A DNA stretch of 64,000 nt from UBA7672 sp047601145 (GTDB lineage Bacteria; Pseudomonadota; Alphaproteobacteria; Caulobacterales; Hyphomonadaceae): the NCBI GenBank assembly GCA_047601145.1, contig JASGJW010000003.1:744001-808000 (forward strand), written 5' to 3'. The translations under genes and the position numbers were made by a program. The notes beneath the pieces were generated by a model. It searched no databases, was not told the origin of the DNA, and saw only the letters and a program-made list of their open reading frames with translations. Of this stretch, positions 9,014 to 18,003 are shown piece after piece. How positions within the stretch are numbered: the first letter of the stretch is position 1; every line of letters starts with the position of its first letter.

Positions 9014-9090
9014 GCCGGCTTAGCTCAGTTGGTTAGAGCGCTAGATTGTGGATCTAGAGGTCCCCGGTTCGAGCCCGGGAGCTGGTACCA
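9014..9090 (+). tRNA. tRNA-His (GTG anticodon)
   Basis: A full cloverleaf of 77 bases with encoded CCA: acceptor GCCGGCT pairing with AGCTGGT, D-arm GCTC/GAGC, anticodon stem CTAGA/TCTAG around TTGTGGA (anticodon GTG at 9048-9050), T-arm CCCGG/CCGGG with TTCGAGC. The discriminator base is A (9087) and the base before the acceptor is A (9013), so the otherwise near-universal G-1:C73 pair of tRNA-His is absent. The first acceptor pair is G1:U72. This form is known from a clade of alphaproteobacteria with a matching divergent histidyl-tRNA synthetase. Confidence 0.96.
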
Positions 9091-9132
9091 GGCGGCCGGC
9101 CTCGCCTTGATGCGGAACGCCCGCAAACTTGG

Positions 9133-10620
9133 TCACGGAACCGCAAACTTCGGCGGCGCCATGACGATACGCTCCGGCGTCGGCTCGCCCTTGAAGAACG
9201 CTACCACGGCGTCGGCGACGCGTTTGTCGGCTTCGTAGATGTTGTGCCCCCCATTCTCCACGATCAGGCGGCGCTTGTTGGAGAAGCCCTTGATCTCCTC
9301 GGCCGCTTCGTCGGGATAGGTCCGCCCGTCAAGCGTCGCGGAGATGAACAGCGCAGGTATGTCCGATTTGAACGGCGCTCGGAACGCATCGCCTGCGTCG
9401 ATCTGCGGCCGAATGCCAATGACGTGCGGCATCGGGAAATTGAGCGTGTCGGAAAGAAGCGAGGTCTCGGCCTCCTTCGTCACCAGCTCTAGCCGCGCCC
9501 TGGTCGCTCCTGACGCCAGATCCATCGCCTCCGGCATGCCGCGGAAACCCGCGAGCTGCTGGCGCATGCCATAGAGGCGTTGCGCCGCCAGTTGGAAATT
9601 GCCCTTATCCGCCGCCAGCCACGCCAGCGGGATCTGCGCGATCGCGGGCGGATCGGCGATCGACTGCGCCGTCAGCATCTGTAGCGCATACCCATCGAAG
9701 GCAATAGACACCGGCGCACTCGCGCCCTGTGGCGTGAACGTCACTGTCGCCGGATTGGCGTTCAGCTTCGCCGTCACGCGCCGTATCATGCCGGCGACAT
9801 CGGGATAGATCGCCTTCAGCTTGGGATCAGCATCGATCAACTCCTGCACATGTGCGAACATCTTGTCCGTCATCGCCGGCCGCTTGATCGTCTGGTCCAG
9901 CCCCTCAATCCCTGACAGCACCGCCTTGTTCACCGAGCCGCTATGATACTTCATCAGCGTCAGGCCAAGATGCGAGCCATAGCTTATCCCCCACAGGTTC
10001 AGCTTCTTCGCGCCGATCGCGCGGCGCAGGTCCTCGATATCGTTGGCATTCTCGAGCGTCGTATAGCCGTCGATGTCGATGCCCTGCTGTTCCCACCAGT
10101 CGAAGCATCTAGACAGACCAGTTCGCACGAAAGCGGTTATGCTCGCCCGCGTGACCGGCTGGGACATGTCGAAGGCAGGCTCGGCGCGACAGAAAGGCAG
10201 TGCATTGGATAGCCCGCCCGAGCTTCCCGTTCCGCGTTGGTCGTAGGCGATGACGTCTGCGACCTCGCGCAACGCCATGGTCAGGGGAAAGCGTCCGCCG
10301 GTCAGCGACAGCGTCCCCGGCCCTCCTGGCCCACCCGCCAGATACACGATCGGATCGCCGGGATTCGGCGATGTCGACTTGAAGCGCACAAAGCTGACCT
10401 TGATCTTGCGCGAGTTGGGGTTGTTGCGGTTCTCGGGAACTTCGAACGTCCCCTTTTCCGCTTCGACCTTCGTACCGTCTGCGGCGGTGAAAATGTAGGG
10501 CTCAAGCAAAAGTTGCGGCGCCGGCGTTGCAGCCGCCTGGGGCGCTGGCGCACTCACCGTCGCGGGCGCCGCGGCGCATGCCGCGACAATCAGCAGCGCG
10601 ATGGACGATAGAACTCTCAT
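9133..10620 (-). CDS. Alpha/beta hydrolase lipoprotein, S33 (TAP-like) peptidase family
   Basis: 495 residues from an ATG at 10620. The N-terminus is a lipoprotein signal with a VAAC lipobox at about residue 15, so the enzyme is membrane-anchored in the periplasm or outer membrane. The catalytic parts are present: the oxyanion region YLAGGPGGPG, the nucleophile elbow GISYGS, an aspartate in SATLDGRTYPD and a histidine in ENGGHNIYE. These fit proline-iminopeptidase/tripeptidyl aminopeptidase-like members of family S33. It is divergent from the LytS-type kinase, so it may be part of the same response. Actual substrate, peptide or ester, cannot be decided. Confidence 0.8.
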   Translation of the reverse strand: MRVLSSIALLIVAACAAAPATVSAPAPQAAATPAPQLLLEPYIFTAADGTKVEAEKGTFEVPENRNNPNSRKIKVSFVRFKSTSPNPGDPIVYLAGGPGGPGTLSLTGGRFPLTMALREVADVIAYDQRGTGSSGGLSNALPFCRAEPAFDMSQPVTRASITAFVRTGLSRCFDWWEQQGIDIDGYTTLENANDIEDLRRAIGAKKLNLWGISYGSHLGLTLMKYHSGSVNKAVLSGIEGLDQTIKRPAMTDKMFAHVQELIDADPKLKAIYPDVAGMIRRVTAKLNANPATVTFTPQGASAPVSIAFDGYALQMLTAQSIADPPAIAQIPLAWLAADKGNFQLAAQRLYGMRQQLAGFRGMPEAMDLASGATRARLELVTKEAETSLLSDTLNFPMPHVIGIRPQIDAGDAFRAPFKSDIPALFISATLDGRTYPDEAAEEIKGFSNKRRLIVENGGHNIYEADKRVADAVVAFFKGEPTPERIVMAPPKFAVP

Positions 10621-10808
10621 CAAACCCTCCCGGACGATGCGACCCCGACACAGCCTGCGCCGGCGCGGCCGCACACGCCTCTCGCATTCGGCGAGCTGGC
10701 TCTGGTTTTCGGCGAACGGAGCACCCCACGCCCCTTTGGTCGGTGAACGCGCACAAATCCCCGGTGAATGGCGCCGCGCAGACCCGTGAAATCCGCTAGA
10801 CTGCCGCA

Positions 10809-12530
10809 ATGATCCTGCGTCTAGCGCTCCTTCTGCTCGCCCTGCTCCCGACCCCTCTTGCGCTGGCGCAACCCGCCGCGGTGCAGCCGCCCATTACCGG
10901 GCTGCTCTCGTCGCTCGCCTGCAAAAGCCTTGGAACCGGATCCGACCTGTCCGACATCGACCGCGGCTCATGCCGCGGCTTCACCGAATTCAACCAGGTC
11001 GACACGCAGGATCACATCGTCTGGGTGATCGGCCACTTCACCATCCAGCCCGGCTATCCCGGTCATGCGCCGCTCGGCCTTTATACCGGCGCACTTGCCT
11101 CACGCGATATGTGGTGGAACGGGGAACGCATCGGCGAGATCGGGCGCGTCGGCGCCACACCCGAAGAAGAAATTCCCGGCAATCTCGACGCCGTTACCTG
11201 GATACCTCCGCAACTCATCCACACTGGGGATAACGAGGTCGCTGTCCGCCTGTCGACTCATCACCTCGCCGTCCGCGTTGCAGCTCCGCTGCATTACATC
11301 TACGCCGCGCGCATGGGCGACAGCCGCATGCTGCTCACGGAATACGGCACACGGCTTGGTGTGACGGGCGCGCTGATCGCCGCCATGCTCTTCTTCGGCG
11401 TCACTTTTGCGATGAACCGCAGGACGCCGGGCCCGCTGTTCCTTGCCCTGATTTCAGCGTTTGTGATTGGCCAGCTTTGGCTTGAAAGCATTCGCGGCTT
11501 CACGAACTTCCTCTATCCGCTGCAGATCTGGCGGCTCTCGGGGATCGGAATTCTCGCCTTCGGCTTTGGCCTCGCGCTCACCGCCTATGTCGCCCACCGC
11601 TTTGTTCCGGGTCTCTGGCGCCTCCATGTATTGGCCGCCGCCCTCCTCGCAATCGTCGTATGGCCGCTGATGCCGGGCTTTGACGGCATGACACTCGGTT
11701 TCGTCCTCGCACCATCTATCGTCTGCCTCGCCGCCGCTCTGCAGGGCCTCGTTGCCAAACGGGCCGGCGCCATGCTGGCGGCCTTGGCTCTTGCTGCCTT
11801 TGTCGCGCTGGAGCTGATGGAGAACATCGTCTTCATGGACCGCACATTTTATATTGCGGTCACGCTTCTGATGCTTGTTCTCATCGTCGATCAGGCGCGC
11901 GTTCTGCGTCGCGCAAGGGAAGCGGAAGAGCTCGCCCGCCGCCGGGCTTCAACACTCGAACTTGAACTCCTGCGCCGCAGGATCGCGCCGCACTTCCTGA
12001 TGAACACACTGAACGCGCTCGCCGAATGGGTGGAGTCTGATCCCAAAACCGGCGTGAAGATGATCGAGGCGCTGGCCGAGGAATTCCGCCTCCTATCCCA
12101 GATCAGCGACCGGGCCCTCATTCCACTTAGCGAGGAAATCGCTCTTTGCCGCCGCCATCTGGAAGTCATGTCCTACCGGGTCGACAAGCCGTTCTCGTTG
12201 ACGACCCAAGCCATCGACGAAACAGCTGAAGTGCCTCCCGGCGTGCTCCACACGCTGGTCGAAAATGCCTTCACGCACGGACGCTTCGCCGATGGCGGGG
12301 AATTCCGCTTGACGTCCGAACGCAGCGACACGGGCGAACACCTCGTCCTCCAGGCGCCACCTACCACGATCCCGCGTACCCCGAAGTCCGCACCGGGCGG
12401 CGAAGGCCTCGCCTATGTCCGCCGGCGGCTCGAAGCCGCCTTCGGTCCCGGCGCACATGTTGAGAGCAGTTCCTCCGACAATGGCTGGCGTACCGTGCTC
12501 ACCATTCCGCGCGGAATGTTGACGACATGA
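10809..12530 (+). CDS. LytS-type sensor histidine kinase with 7TM sensor module
   Basis: 573 residues. A signal peptide (cleavage near ALAQ, residue 21) leads into a periplasmic 7TMR-DISM-like beta domain (about 30-170), then about seven membrane helices (about 180-370), a short coiled linker and a HisKA_5/PF06580-type kinase core with RRIAPHFLMNTLNAL, where His is the phosphoacceptor. The ATPase domain is recognisable (LVENAFTHG) and ends with a GGEGLAYVRRRL glycine box. The stop overlaps the next start (ATGA), so it pairs with the LytTR regulator. The extracellular domain suggests sensing of a small ligand such as a carbohydrate. Confidence 0.85.
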   Translation: MILRLALLLLALLPTPLALAQPAAVQPPITGLLSSLACKSLGTGSDLSDIDRGSCRGFTEFNQVDTQDHIVWVIGHFTIQPGYPGHAPLGLYTGALASRDMWWNGERIGEIGRVGATPEEEIPGNLDAVTWIPPQLIHTGDNEVAVRLSTHHLAVRVAAPLHYIYAARMGDSRMLLTEYGTRLGVTGALIAAMLFFGVTFAMNRRTPGPLFLALISAFVIGQLWLESIRGFTNFLYPLQIWRLSGIGILAFGFGLALTAYVAHRFVPGLWRLHVLAAALLAIVVWPLMPGFDGMTLGFVLAPSIVCLAAALQGLVAKRAGAMLAALALAAFVALELMENIVFMDRTFYIAVTLLMLVLIVDQARVLRRAREAEELARRRASTLELELLRRRIAPHFLMNTLNALAEWVESDPKTGVKMIEALAEEFRLLSQISDRALIPLSEEIALCRRHLEVMSYRVDKPFSLTTQAIDETAEVPPGVLHTLVENAFTHGRFADGGEFRLTSERSDTGEHLVLQAPPTTIPRTPKSAPGGEGLAYVRRRLEAAFGPGAHVESSSSDNGWRTVLTIPRGMLTT

Positions 12531-13231
12531 ATATCCTGATTGCAGAGGATGAAGCGCCCGCTGCCCGCCGCCTCGAAAGGTTAGTGCGCGATCATCTTGG
12601 CCAGCGCATCAAGGCGCTCACTGTCGCGCCTACGGCCGAAGCTGCGCGGACGGTTTTGAAGGACTCACGCGTCGACCTTCTTCTTCTCGACCTCAATCTT
12701 AACGGCGCCGATGGCTTCTCCTTGCTTGATGTCGCAGAGCGGCCGCGCACCATCGTGGTCTCCGCCCGTTCAGACCGCGCCATCGACGCCTTTGACCATG
12801 CCGTCATCGACTTTGTCGCCAAGCCTGTGCTGGCCGAACGCCTGGGCGTGGCGCTCGATCGCGCGCTGGACCAGCCAGCCGCCCGGACACCCCGGGGCAG
12901 TCTTGCCGTGCGCTCCGCCGGCCGCATTGATCTCGCGGCCTTCGCCGACATCGTCCTGCTATCGGGGGCAGACGATTATGTGGAAGTCGTTCTCGTCGAT
13001 GGCCGGAAATTCCTGCACGACATGCGGCTGCGCGATCTCGAAAAACTGCTCCCCACAGGTTTCATCCGCATTCACCGCTCGCACATCGCGAACACGGCCC
13101 ACCTGCGCACGATCCGCACGCTGCCCGGCCGACGGCGGACGCTCGATCTCACGGGCGGCGCCAGCGCCCCCATCAGCCGCAATCGGATTGCTTCTCTAAC
13201 TCGAATGTTGGCAGGCGCCCGAGGCCGTTAG
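12527..13231 (+). CDS. LytTR-family response regulator
   Basis: 234 residues: a CheY-like receiver (about 1-115) with acidic pocket EDE, phosphoacceptor Asp in LLLLDLNLNGADG and a lysine in VAKPVL, then a LytTR DNA-binding domain (about 130-230) with DDYVEVV, the GFIRIHRSHIANTAHL core and a PISRNR ending. It is coupled to the upstream kinase by a four-base overlap. LytTR proteins bind pairs of direct repeats; likely targets are the neighbouring TonB receptor and the lipoprotein peptidase, but I did not find a convincing repeat pair. Confidence 0.9.
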   Translation: MNILIAEDEAPAARRLERLVRDHLGQRIKALTVAPTAEAARTVLKDSRVDLLLLDLNLNGADGFSLLDVAERPRTIVVSARSDRAIDAFDHAVIDFVAKPVLAERLGVALDRALDQPAARTPRGSLAVRSAGRIDLAAFADIVLLSGADDYVEVVLVDGRKFLHDMRLRDLEKLLPTGFIRIHRSHIANTAHLRTIRTLPGRRRTLDLTGGASAPISRNRIASLTRMLAGARGR

Positions 13232-13243
13232 GCCTCAGGCGCC
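13214..13243. terminator. Hairpin between convergent response regulator and TonB receptor
   Basis: GGCGCC-c-GAGGCC, loop GTTA, GGCCTC-a-GGCGCC: a 12-base-pair stem with one mismatch that includes the TAG stop of the regulator. No strong T-run follows on either side, so termination efficiency is uncertain. Confidence 0.55.
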
Positions 13244-13259
13244 GTCAGTCTTCACGCGA

Positions 13260-15828
13260 TCAGTCGAGATGGAAGATCACATCGATGCCGAACATGCGCG
13301 GCATCGAGAAGTTGTAGGTCTGGTACCCCGTCTGATCTGCCGGACGGAATGTGTCAGCAGAGATGCTGGTGGTCTGCTCGTTGTCCGTCACATTGCGCAC
13401 CCACGCGGTGATCCCGAACTTCTTGTCGGACGAGTACCAGTTCAGGCGTGCGTCGAGGTTGTCGTAGGACGGCGATCTCTCTTTCGGATTGTTGAAGAAT
13501 GAGTTCGTAGAAGGAATCCCGCCACGAATAGGAGATCGTAGGCAGGAAGTAGGACCCGTCGGCCATGTCGATCTGGTAGGCCGCGTTGAGCGCGACCTTG
13601 TTCTTGGGCGACTGGGAGAGCTTGTTGCCTTTGACCGACCGGGAGCTCAGCGGATCTGTCGGATCACGCGATGCGTCGAGATAGACATCCGATTCGGAGA
13701 CTTCCGCGTTGAGGAAGGCGTAGGTGAAGCCGATGGTCAGCGCATCGATCGGATTCCAGGTACTTTCCAGCTCGAACCCTGTGGTTTCCACTTCCGGCAA
13801 GTTCACGAAGCGCGAGAACTCGGTCCGCGCCCCGCCAGAAGTGGTCTGGACGACGGTCAACGGCGCCTGGGCGTCGCTGTACTTGTAAAGGAATACCGCA
13901 GCATTGGTCGTAAGGTTCCAGTCCGACCAGGTCTGCTTCCATCCGCCTTCCAGCGCATCAACGAATTCCGGGTCGGTATAGGGCTCGGCGCCGAAGCCGA
14001 GATTGTTGAAACCTCCCGACTTGTAGCCGCGCGAGTATTTCGCGAACAGCATCGTGTTGTTGTACGGCCTGTACTCAAGGCCCGCTGTCCCCGTGACGGC
14101 GTCCCATGACCCGTTGAGCCGGCGGATCGCGAAGCCCCTGTTGTCGAAACTCACGCCCGGAACCGTGCCGTACGCGTCACCTGTGAAATTGTAGTAGTCG
14201 ATCCCGCAGATGATGTAGCAGGCGAGGAACGCTTCCTCGCGCGACTCCTTGATGTCCTTCGACCAGCGCAGTCCGACTGTCGCCTTGAACTGGTCGTTGA
14301 TGTCGTAGTCAACCTGACCATAAACGCCGTAGGCGTTGAACAGGCTGGTATTGCGGAAGTACTGCAGATAGCGGTTCGGGTTCGCCACGACATCGCCCTG
14401 GGTCGGATCATAGTAGAAATCCGCAAGCGGCTCATCGCGCAGATACTGGATCTGGCCTGGCTGGTCCGAGTTCTCCTGATATTGATAAACCCCGAACAAC
14501 CATTGGAGCGGCCCGTCCGTATTCGAGATCAGGTTGATCTCGTTCGAGAAGAACGACCGGCTCTCACGATAAAGATTGGTGACATTCGGGTGCAGAGTTT
14601 TCGCGGCACTCGTGACGGCGCACGGCCCTGCGACGGAGACGGGAGCTCCCACCGGGACGACTTCGCAACCCGGGAATGGCGCGATCGACGCTGCCGAGGT
14701 GTACGTGACCGACGTCACGGGCGTGCCGTCAGCGTCACCATCGAGCAGATAGTCGTAATATGTGTACCCGCCGGTGTACTTGATATCGAACCAGTCGGTC
14801 GAATAGGTCGCCTCGAGGATCGCCTCATCATAAGCCGGCAGATGGGCAACGGCCTCGATGTTTTCGTTGTAGCCATGCTCGCGGTTGGTAGCGAACGGGT
14901 TGTCCTGGCGATTGCCGGCCTGCGTGAACCCCGTAATCGCCGGATCGCCCGTGAACGCGTAGGCCGGGTTCGGCGTCAGCGATCCGGTAAGGAAGAACGC
15001 CTCTGACGGAACAGTGGTCACATAAGGCGCTGTCGAGAAACTCGCCGTACGCCCGCCCGGGGGCCCCGACTTATTGAACTCATAGTCAGCCACCTTGAAC
15101 CACCAGTTGAACCGATCGCCCACATCGCCTTCGAGCTGGAGCTCGTAGTAGGTGTCGTCGATCTCCCAGCCTTCCTTGCCGCCAGTCGCGAAATTGGGAT
15201 CGATCCCCTCGCGTTTTTCGCGGTATGCTGTTGCGCGGTAACGCAGCCAGTCGGTGATCGGGCCCGTTACCGCGACGCCGGCCTTGCGGGCATCGTAGTT
15301 CCCCGCACCAAGAACGGCATCCAGCCCGAACGTGTCGGAAGGCCGCTTGGAGATCGTGTTGATCGCGCCGCCGATGGCGTTACGGCCGTACAGCGTGCCT
15401 TGGGGACCGCGCAGAACCTCGACGCGATCGATCAGCATCGGATCCTTGCCGGCGAAGACGGCAAAGGCGGTATAGATCCCGTCATTGTAGTTGGCGACGC
15501 CCGGGTCAGCGCCGAACGAGTTGGTGAGGCGGCCAATGCCACGCAGCGTGACGCGCTCGTTGCCGGGGGTGTAGGACAGGCCCGGCGTGACGTTGGTCAG
15601 GTCGGTGACCGTGATGATGCCGAGTTCCTGCTTGTTCTCGGAGGTCACCGCTGTGACGGCCACGGCGATGTCCTGGACGGTCTCTTCCCGCTTGTTGGCG
15701 GTGACAACAACGACGTCGCGCTCTCGATCAGAGGCTGGCGGCTGTGGCTGTGGGGTTTCCTGCGCCAACGCCGGCATCGCGGCGACGATCGCGATCAGGC
15801 TGGCGACCAGCTGGTGTTTGATGCGCAT
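13260..15828 (-). pseudogene. TonB-dependent receptor, disrupted by a one-base frameshift
   Basis: An outer-membrane active transporter of about 855 residues. It has a signal peptide (cleavage after ALAQ, residue 23), a plug domain with VVVTANKREETVQDIAVAV and VEVLRGPQGTLYGRNAIGGA, and a 22-strand-barrel-like remainder. The main frame is open from the ATG at 15828 to about 13500, then reads nonsense. The expected C-terminus (FNNPKERSPSYDNLDARLNW to the stop at 13260) continues in another frame. The total is 3n+1 bases, so one extra base lies around 13494-13503. Its N-terminal type is that of receptors for oligosaccharides or plant-type compounds rather than simple siderophores. Convergent with the LytTR pair. 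Confidence 0.85.
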
Positions 15829-16246
15829 CCTGCGCTCCTCCCAAAAATCGATCCGTGCTGATCGCCGGTCGCTGGGAGGTTCGACCGGTGCTCAAGCCTG
15901 CACAGCTTCTGCAATAGAGTTCTCTCTACCGCGCTATGGAAAAACCTGGCGTTGGGTTGGCTTGCAACATGGACGCGTCAGCGTTCATGTCACGCAAACT
16001 CCCTCGTCACGTTTCTTCCCTTCAGTCGCCCTCCGGGCGACCGCTTGCTCTCCCCATTATTTTTCGAGGCTGAGCATGGATAGCGTGGAGCGCTATCACT
16101 CACGCGTCAATCACAATGCTCCGTGATCGAGCGTTGTCACGCCTATCAACGCTAATGTGCTCTCGGCAAATTTGGATCAGGTCCAATACGAGATTGCACA
16201 AAACGCATACCTCGACGAGCGGATGTCGCAGAGCTAGCTTTGTGCA
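15829..16246. other. Intergenic region with several inverted repeats
   Basis: 418 bases between the divergent TonB receptor and hotdog-protein starts. It holds four separate inverted repeats: CCGGTCG...CGACCGG (15865-15888), ACATGGACGC-gtca-GCGTTCATGT (15967-15990, one G:T), GTCGCCC-tcc-GGGCGAC (16025-16041, followed 14 bases on by TTATTTTT) and GATAGCG-tggag-CGCTATC (16079-16097). No convincing open frame is present. The GC stem near a T-run could end a small untranslated RNA, while the others look like operators or leader hairpins for the two flanking genes. Confidence 0.4.
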
Positions 16247-17038
16247 ATGAGCACAAGTCGAACCCTGATCGCCTTCAACACTGCGACCGCCAGCGAGAAC
16301 AAGATTCACGATGATGCGGTGGCCAGCCGCTTTGGGTTTACTGGCGGGCTGGTGCCCGGCGTCGACGTGTTCGCCTATCTGGCGCATGCGCCGATGGCGA
16401 AGTGGGGCAAGGACTGGCTGTCCAGCGGCTATATGCAGGCCCGCTTCGGGAAACCCGTCTATGACGGCGACACTGCAACAGTCACAGCGCGCGAAACGAT
16501 GGAGGGACTGGACCTATCGATCTCAGCGCGCGGAGATCTATGCGCCTCGGGAACCGCCCGCCTGAAGGGCGACCCCGTACCCGCGCGGCGGTTGGACGAA
16601 GCTCCAATGCCGGAAATTGACAAACGGCCAGCCGCTTCGATGGCCAGCCTGCCGATAGGCGGAACGCTTGGAACCCTTCGCGAGACCTACACGCGCGAGG
16701 AAGGCCTTGCTCATATCGATGCGGTGCGCGATGACCCGGCGCTATACGAAAGAGGTCGCATCGCGAACGCGGCCTGGCTGTTGCGGCGCGCCAACTATGT
16801 CCTGGCCGACAATGTGAAGCTTGGCCCCTGGATTCATGTCGAGAGCGCCATCAACCTGCACAGCCTACTTCGCGACGGAGAAGACCTCGAGGTCCGCGCT
16901 GTCGTGGCCGACAATGTCGAGACCAAGGGTCATCTCATGGTCGTGCTGGACGTGCAGATGCTCGCCGCGCAGCGGATGGTGATGACGTGCCGTCACTGGG
17001 CGATCTACGAACCTAGACAGGTGAGACAGGCGCGCTGA
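16247..17038 (+). CDS. MaoC/hotdog-like protein, acyl-CoA hydratase-type
   Basis: 263 residues that look like two hotdog halves. The first has SENKIHDDAVASRFGF-type sequence followed by GGLVPGVDVFAYLAH, which resembles the hydratase segment of MaoC-like enzymes, and the second (about 150-255) has no catalytic motif that I can name. A cytoplasmic acyl-CoA hydratase or thioesterase-like role is likely but not proven. The first ATG is used; no strong Shine-Dalgarno is seen. The gene runs alone and convergent with the M48 protease, but CoA-handling genes (CaiB, HMG-CoA-lyase family) follow within 2 kb on the other strand. Confidence 0.55.
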   Translation: MSTSRTLIAFNTATASENKIHDDAVASRFGFTGGLVPGVDVFAYLAHAPMAKWGKDWLSSGYMQARFGKPVYDGDTATVTARETMEGLDLSISARGDLCASGTARLKGDPVPARRLDEAPMPEIDKRPAASMASLPIGGTLGTLRETYTREEGLAHIDAVRDDPALYERGRIANAAWLLRRANYVLADNVKLGPWIHVESAINLHSLLRDGEDLEVRAVVADNVETKGHLMVVLDVQMLAAQRMVMTCRHWAIYEPRQVRQAR

Positions 17039-17051
17039 AGCAACGCGCCTG
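17027..17051. terminator. Bidirectional hairpin after the hotdog gene
   Basis: CAGGCGCG, nine-base loop, CGCGCCTG: a perfect eight-base-pair GC-rich stem that spans the stop of the hotdog gene and precedes the convergent M48 gene's stop. No T-run follows, so it is a weak or Rho-assisted terminator. Confidence 0.45.
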
Positions 17052-17059
17052 CCCGCGAC

Positions 17060-17890
17060 CTAGAACGTCGCATAACCCTTGGCGATAATGTACTCGCGCA
17101 GTTCTTTCGCGCGGCGCGCAGGGTCTGGGTGCGTGGACATCCACTCCTGCGGGCGGCTGGTCGACGCTGCGCCCATCTTCTCCCACAGCCGCACGGCCTG
17201 TTTCACATCGTAGCCGGTCTGGTGCATGTAATCGACGCCCTGACGATCGGCCTCGCTCTCGTTCGAGCGGCTGAACGGCAGCAGGATGCCGACCTGCGCG
17301 CCGGCGCCCGCAGCGGCCATGACCATGTTGAGCGCGTCGCTGCTCATTTTTACCTGAGAACCAACGACGGCGCCCGCGCCCTGGATCGCGAGGCTCGTGA
17401 CGGTCTCCTGTCCAGCGCGCTTGGCTGCGTGGCGCAGCACGACGTGGCCTACCTCGTGGCCCAGCACCGCCGCGACCTGATCGTCATTGTCGACGAAATC
17501 CATCAGTCCCTTGTAGAAGCCGACCTTGCCGCCTGGCAGGCAGAAGGCGTTCTTCTCTGCGCTGTCGAACACTACGAATTCCCACTGCGCGTTCGGCACG
17601 TTGGCAACGCCGGCAATCTTGTGACCGACCGTCTGGAGCCGTTGGTTGGCCTTGGCGTCCTTCGAGATCGGCGTCTGCTTCTTCGTCTCTTCCCAGGCCT
17701 GCGCAGCCATCGGAACGAGATCAGCATCACTCGGCGCGAACAGCTCGGCGGCGCTTTCGCAACCGGCGACGCCCGCCACACCAACGATGGCTGCTCCGCC
17801 CATCAGGTGCCGAACGATGTCGCGCCGGTTCATGCCTGCAAGCGGCACAATCACCGACTTGTCCCCCGAAGTCCCGTGATGGTCGCACAT
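17060..17890 (-). CDS. M48-family metalloprotease lipoprotein
   Basis: 276 residues from an ATG at 17890 chosen for its GGAGA ribosome site. The sequence has an extended n-region with RRDIVRHL, then a hydrophobic stretch ending in VAGC (Cys44), so a Tat-type lipoprotein signal is likely. The zinc motif is HEVGH (145-149) and the third ligand is in ESEAD (Glu213). Homologues such as LoiP/YcaL are periplasmic chaperone-proteases that trim outer-membrane proteins or degrade misfolded ones. It stands alone, convergent with the hotdog gene. A shorter start at MNRRD (17833) is possible and would not change the mature protein. Confidence 0.85.
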   Translation of the reverse strand: MCDHHGTSGDKSVIVPLAGMNRRDIVRHLMGGAAIVGVAGVAGCESAAELFAPSDADLVPMAAQAWEETKKQTPISKDAKANQRLQTVGHKIAGVANVPNAQWEFVVFDSAEKNAFCLPGGKVGFYKGLMDFVDNDDQVAAVLGHEVGHVVLRHAAKRAGQETVTSLAIQGAGAVVGSQVKMSSDALNMVMAAAGAGAQVGILLPFSRSNESEADRQGVDYMHQTGYDVKQAVRLWEKMGAASTSRPQEWMSTHPDPARRAKELREYIIAKGYATF

Positions 17891-18003
17891 GATCAGCGTC
17901 TCCAAATGGCCGGAATCTATAGGAGCCAAGATAGTCCGGCCGAGGCTCCGGACAAAACCCCGATTTCAGCCGAAGAATTGCGGATTTCCTGCTTTCGCGA
18001 CGG

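Noticed and set aside
15587..16126. Plus-strand frame reaching from inside the TonB receptor into the intergenic region
   Set aside because: Starts antisense to the receptor signal region and has no protein-like pattern; the intergenic part is filled with hairpins.
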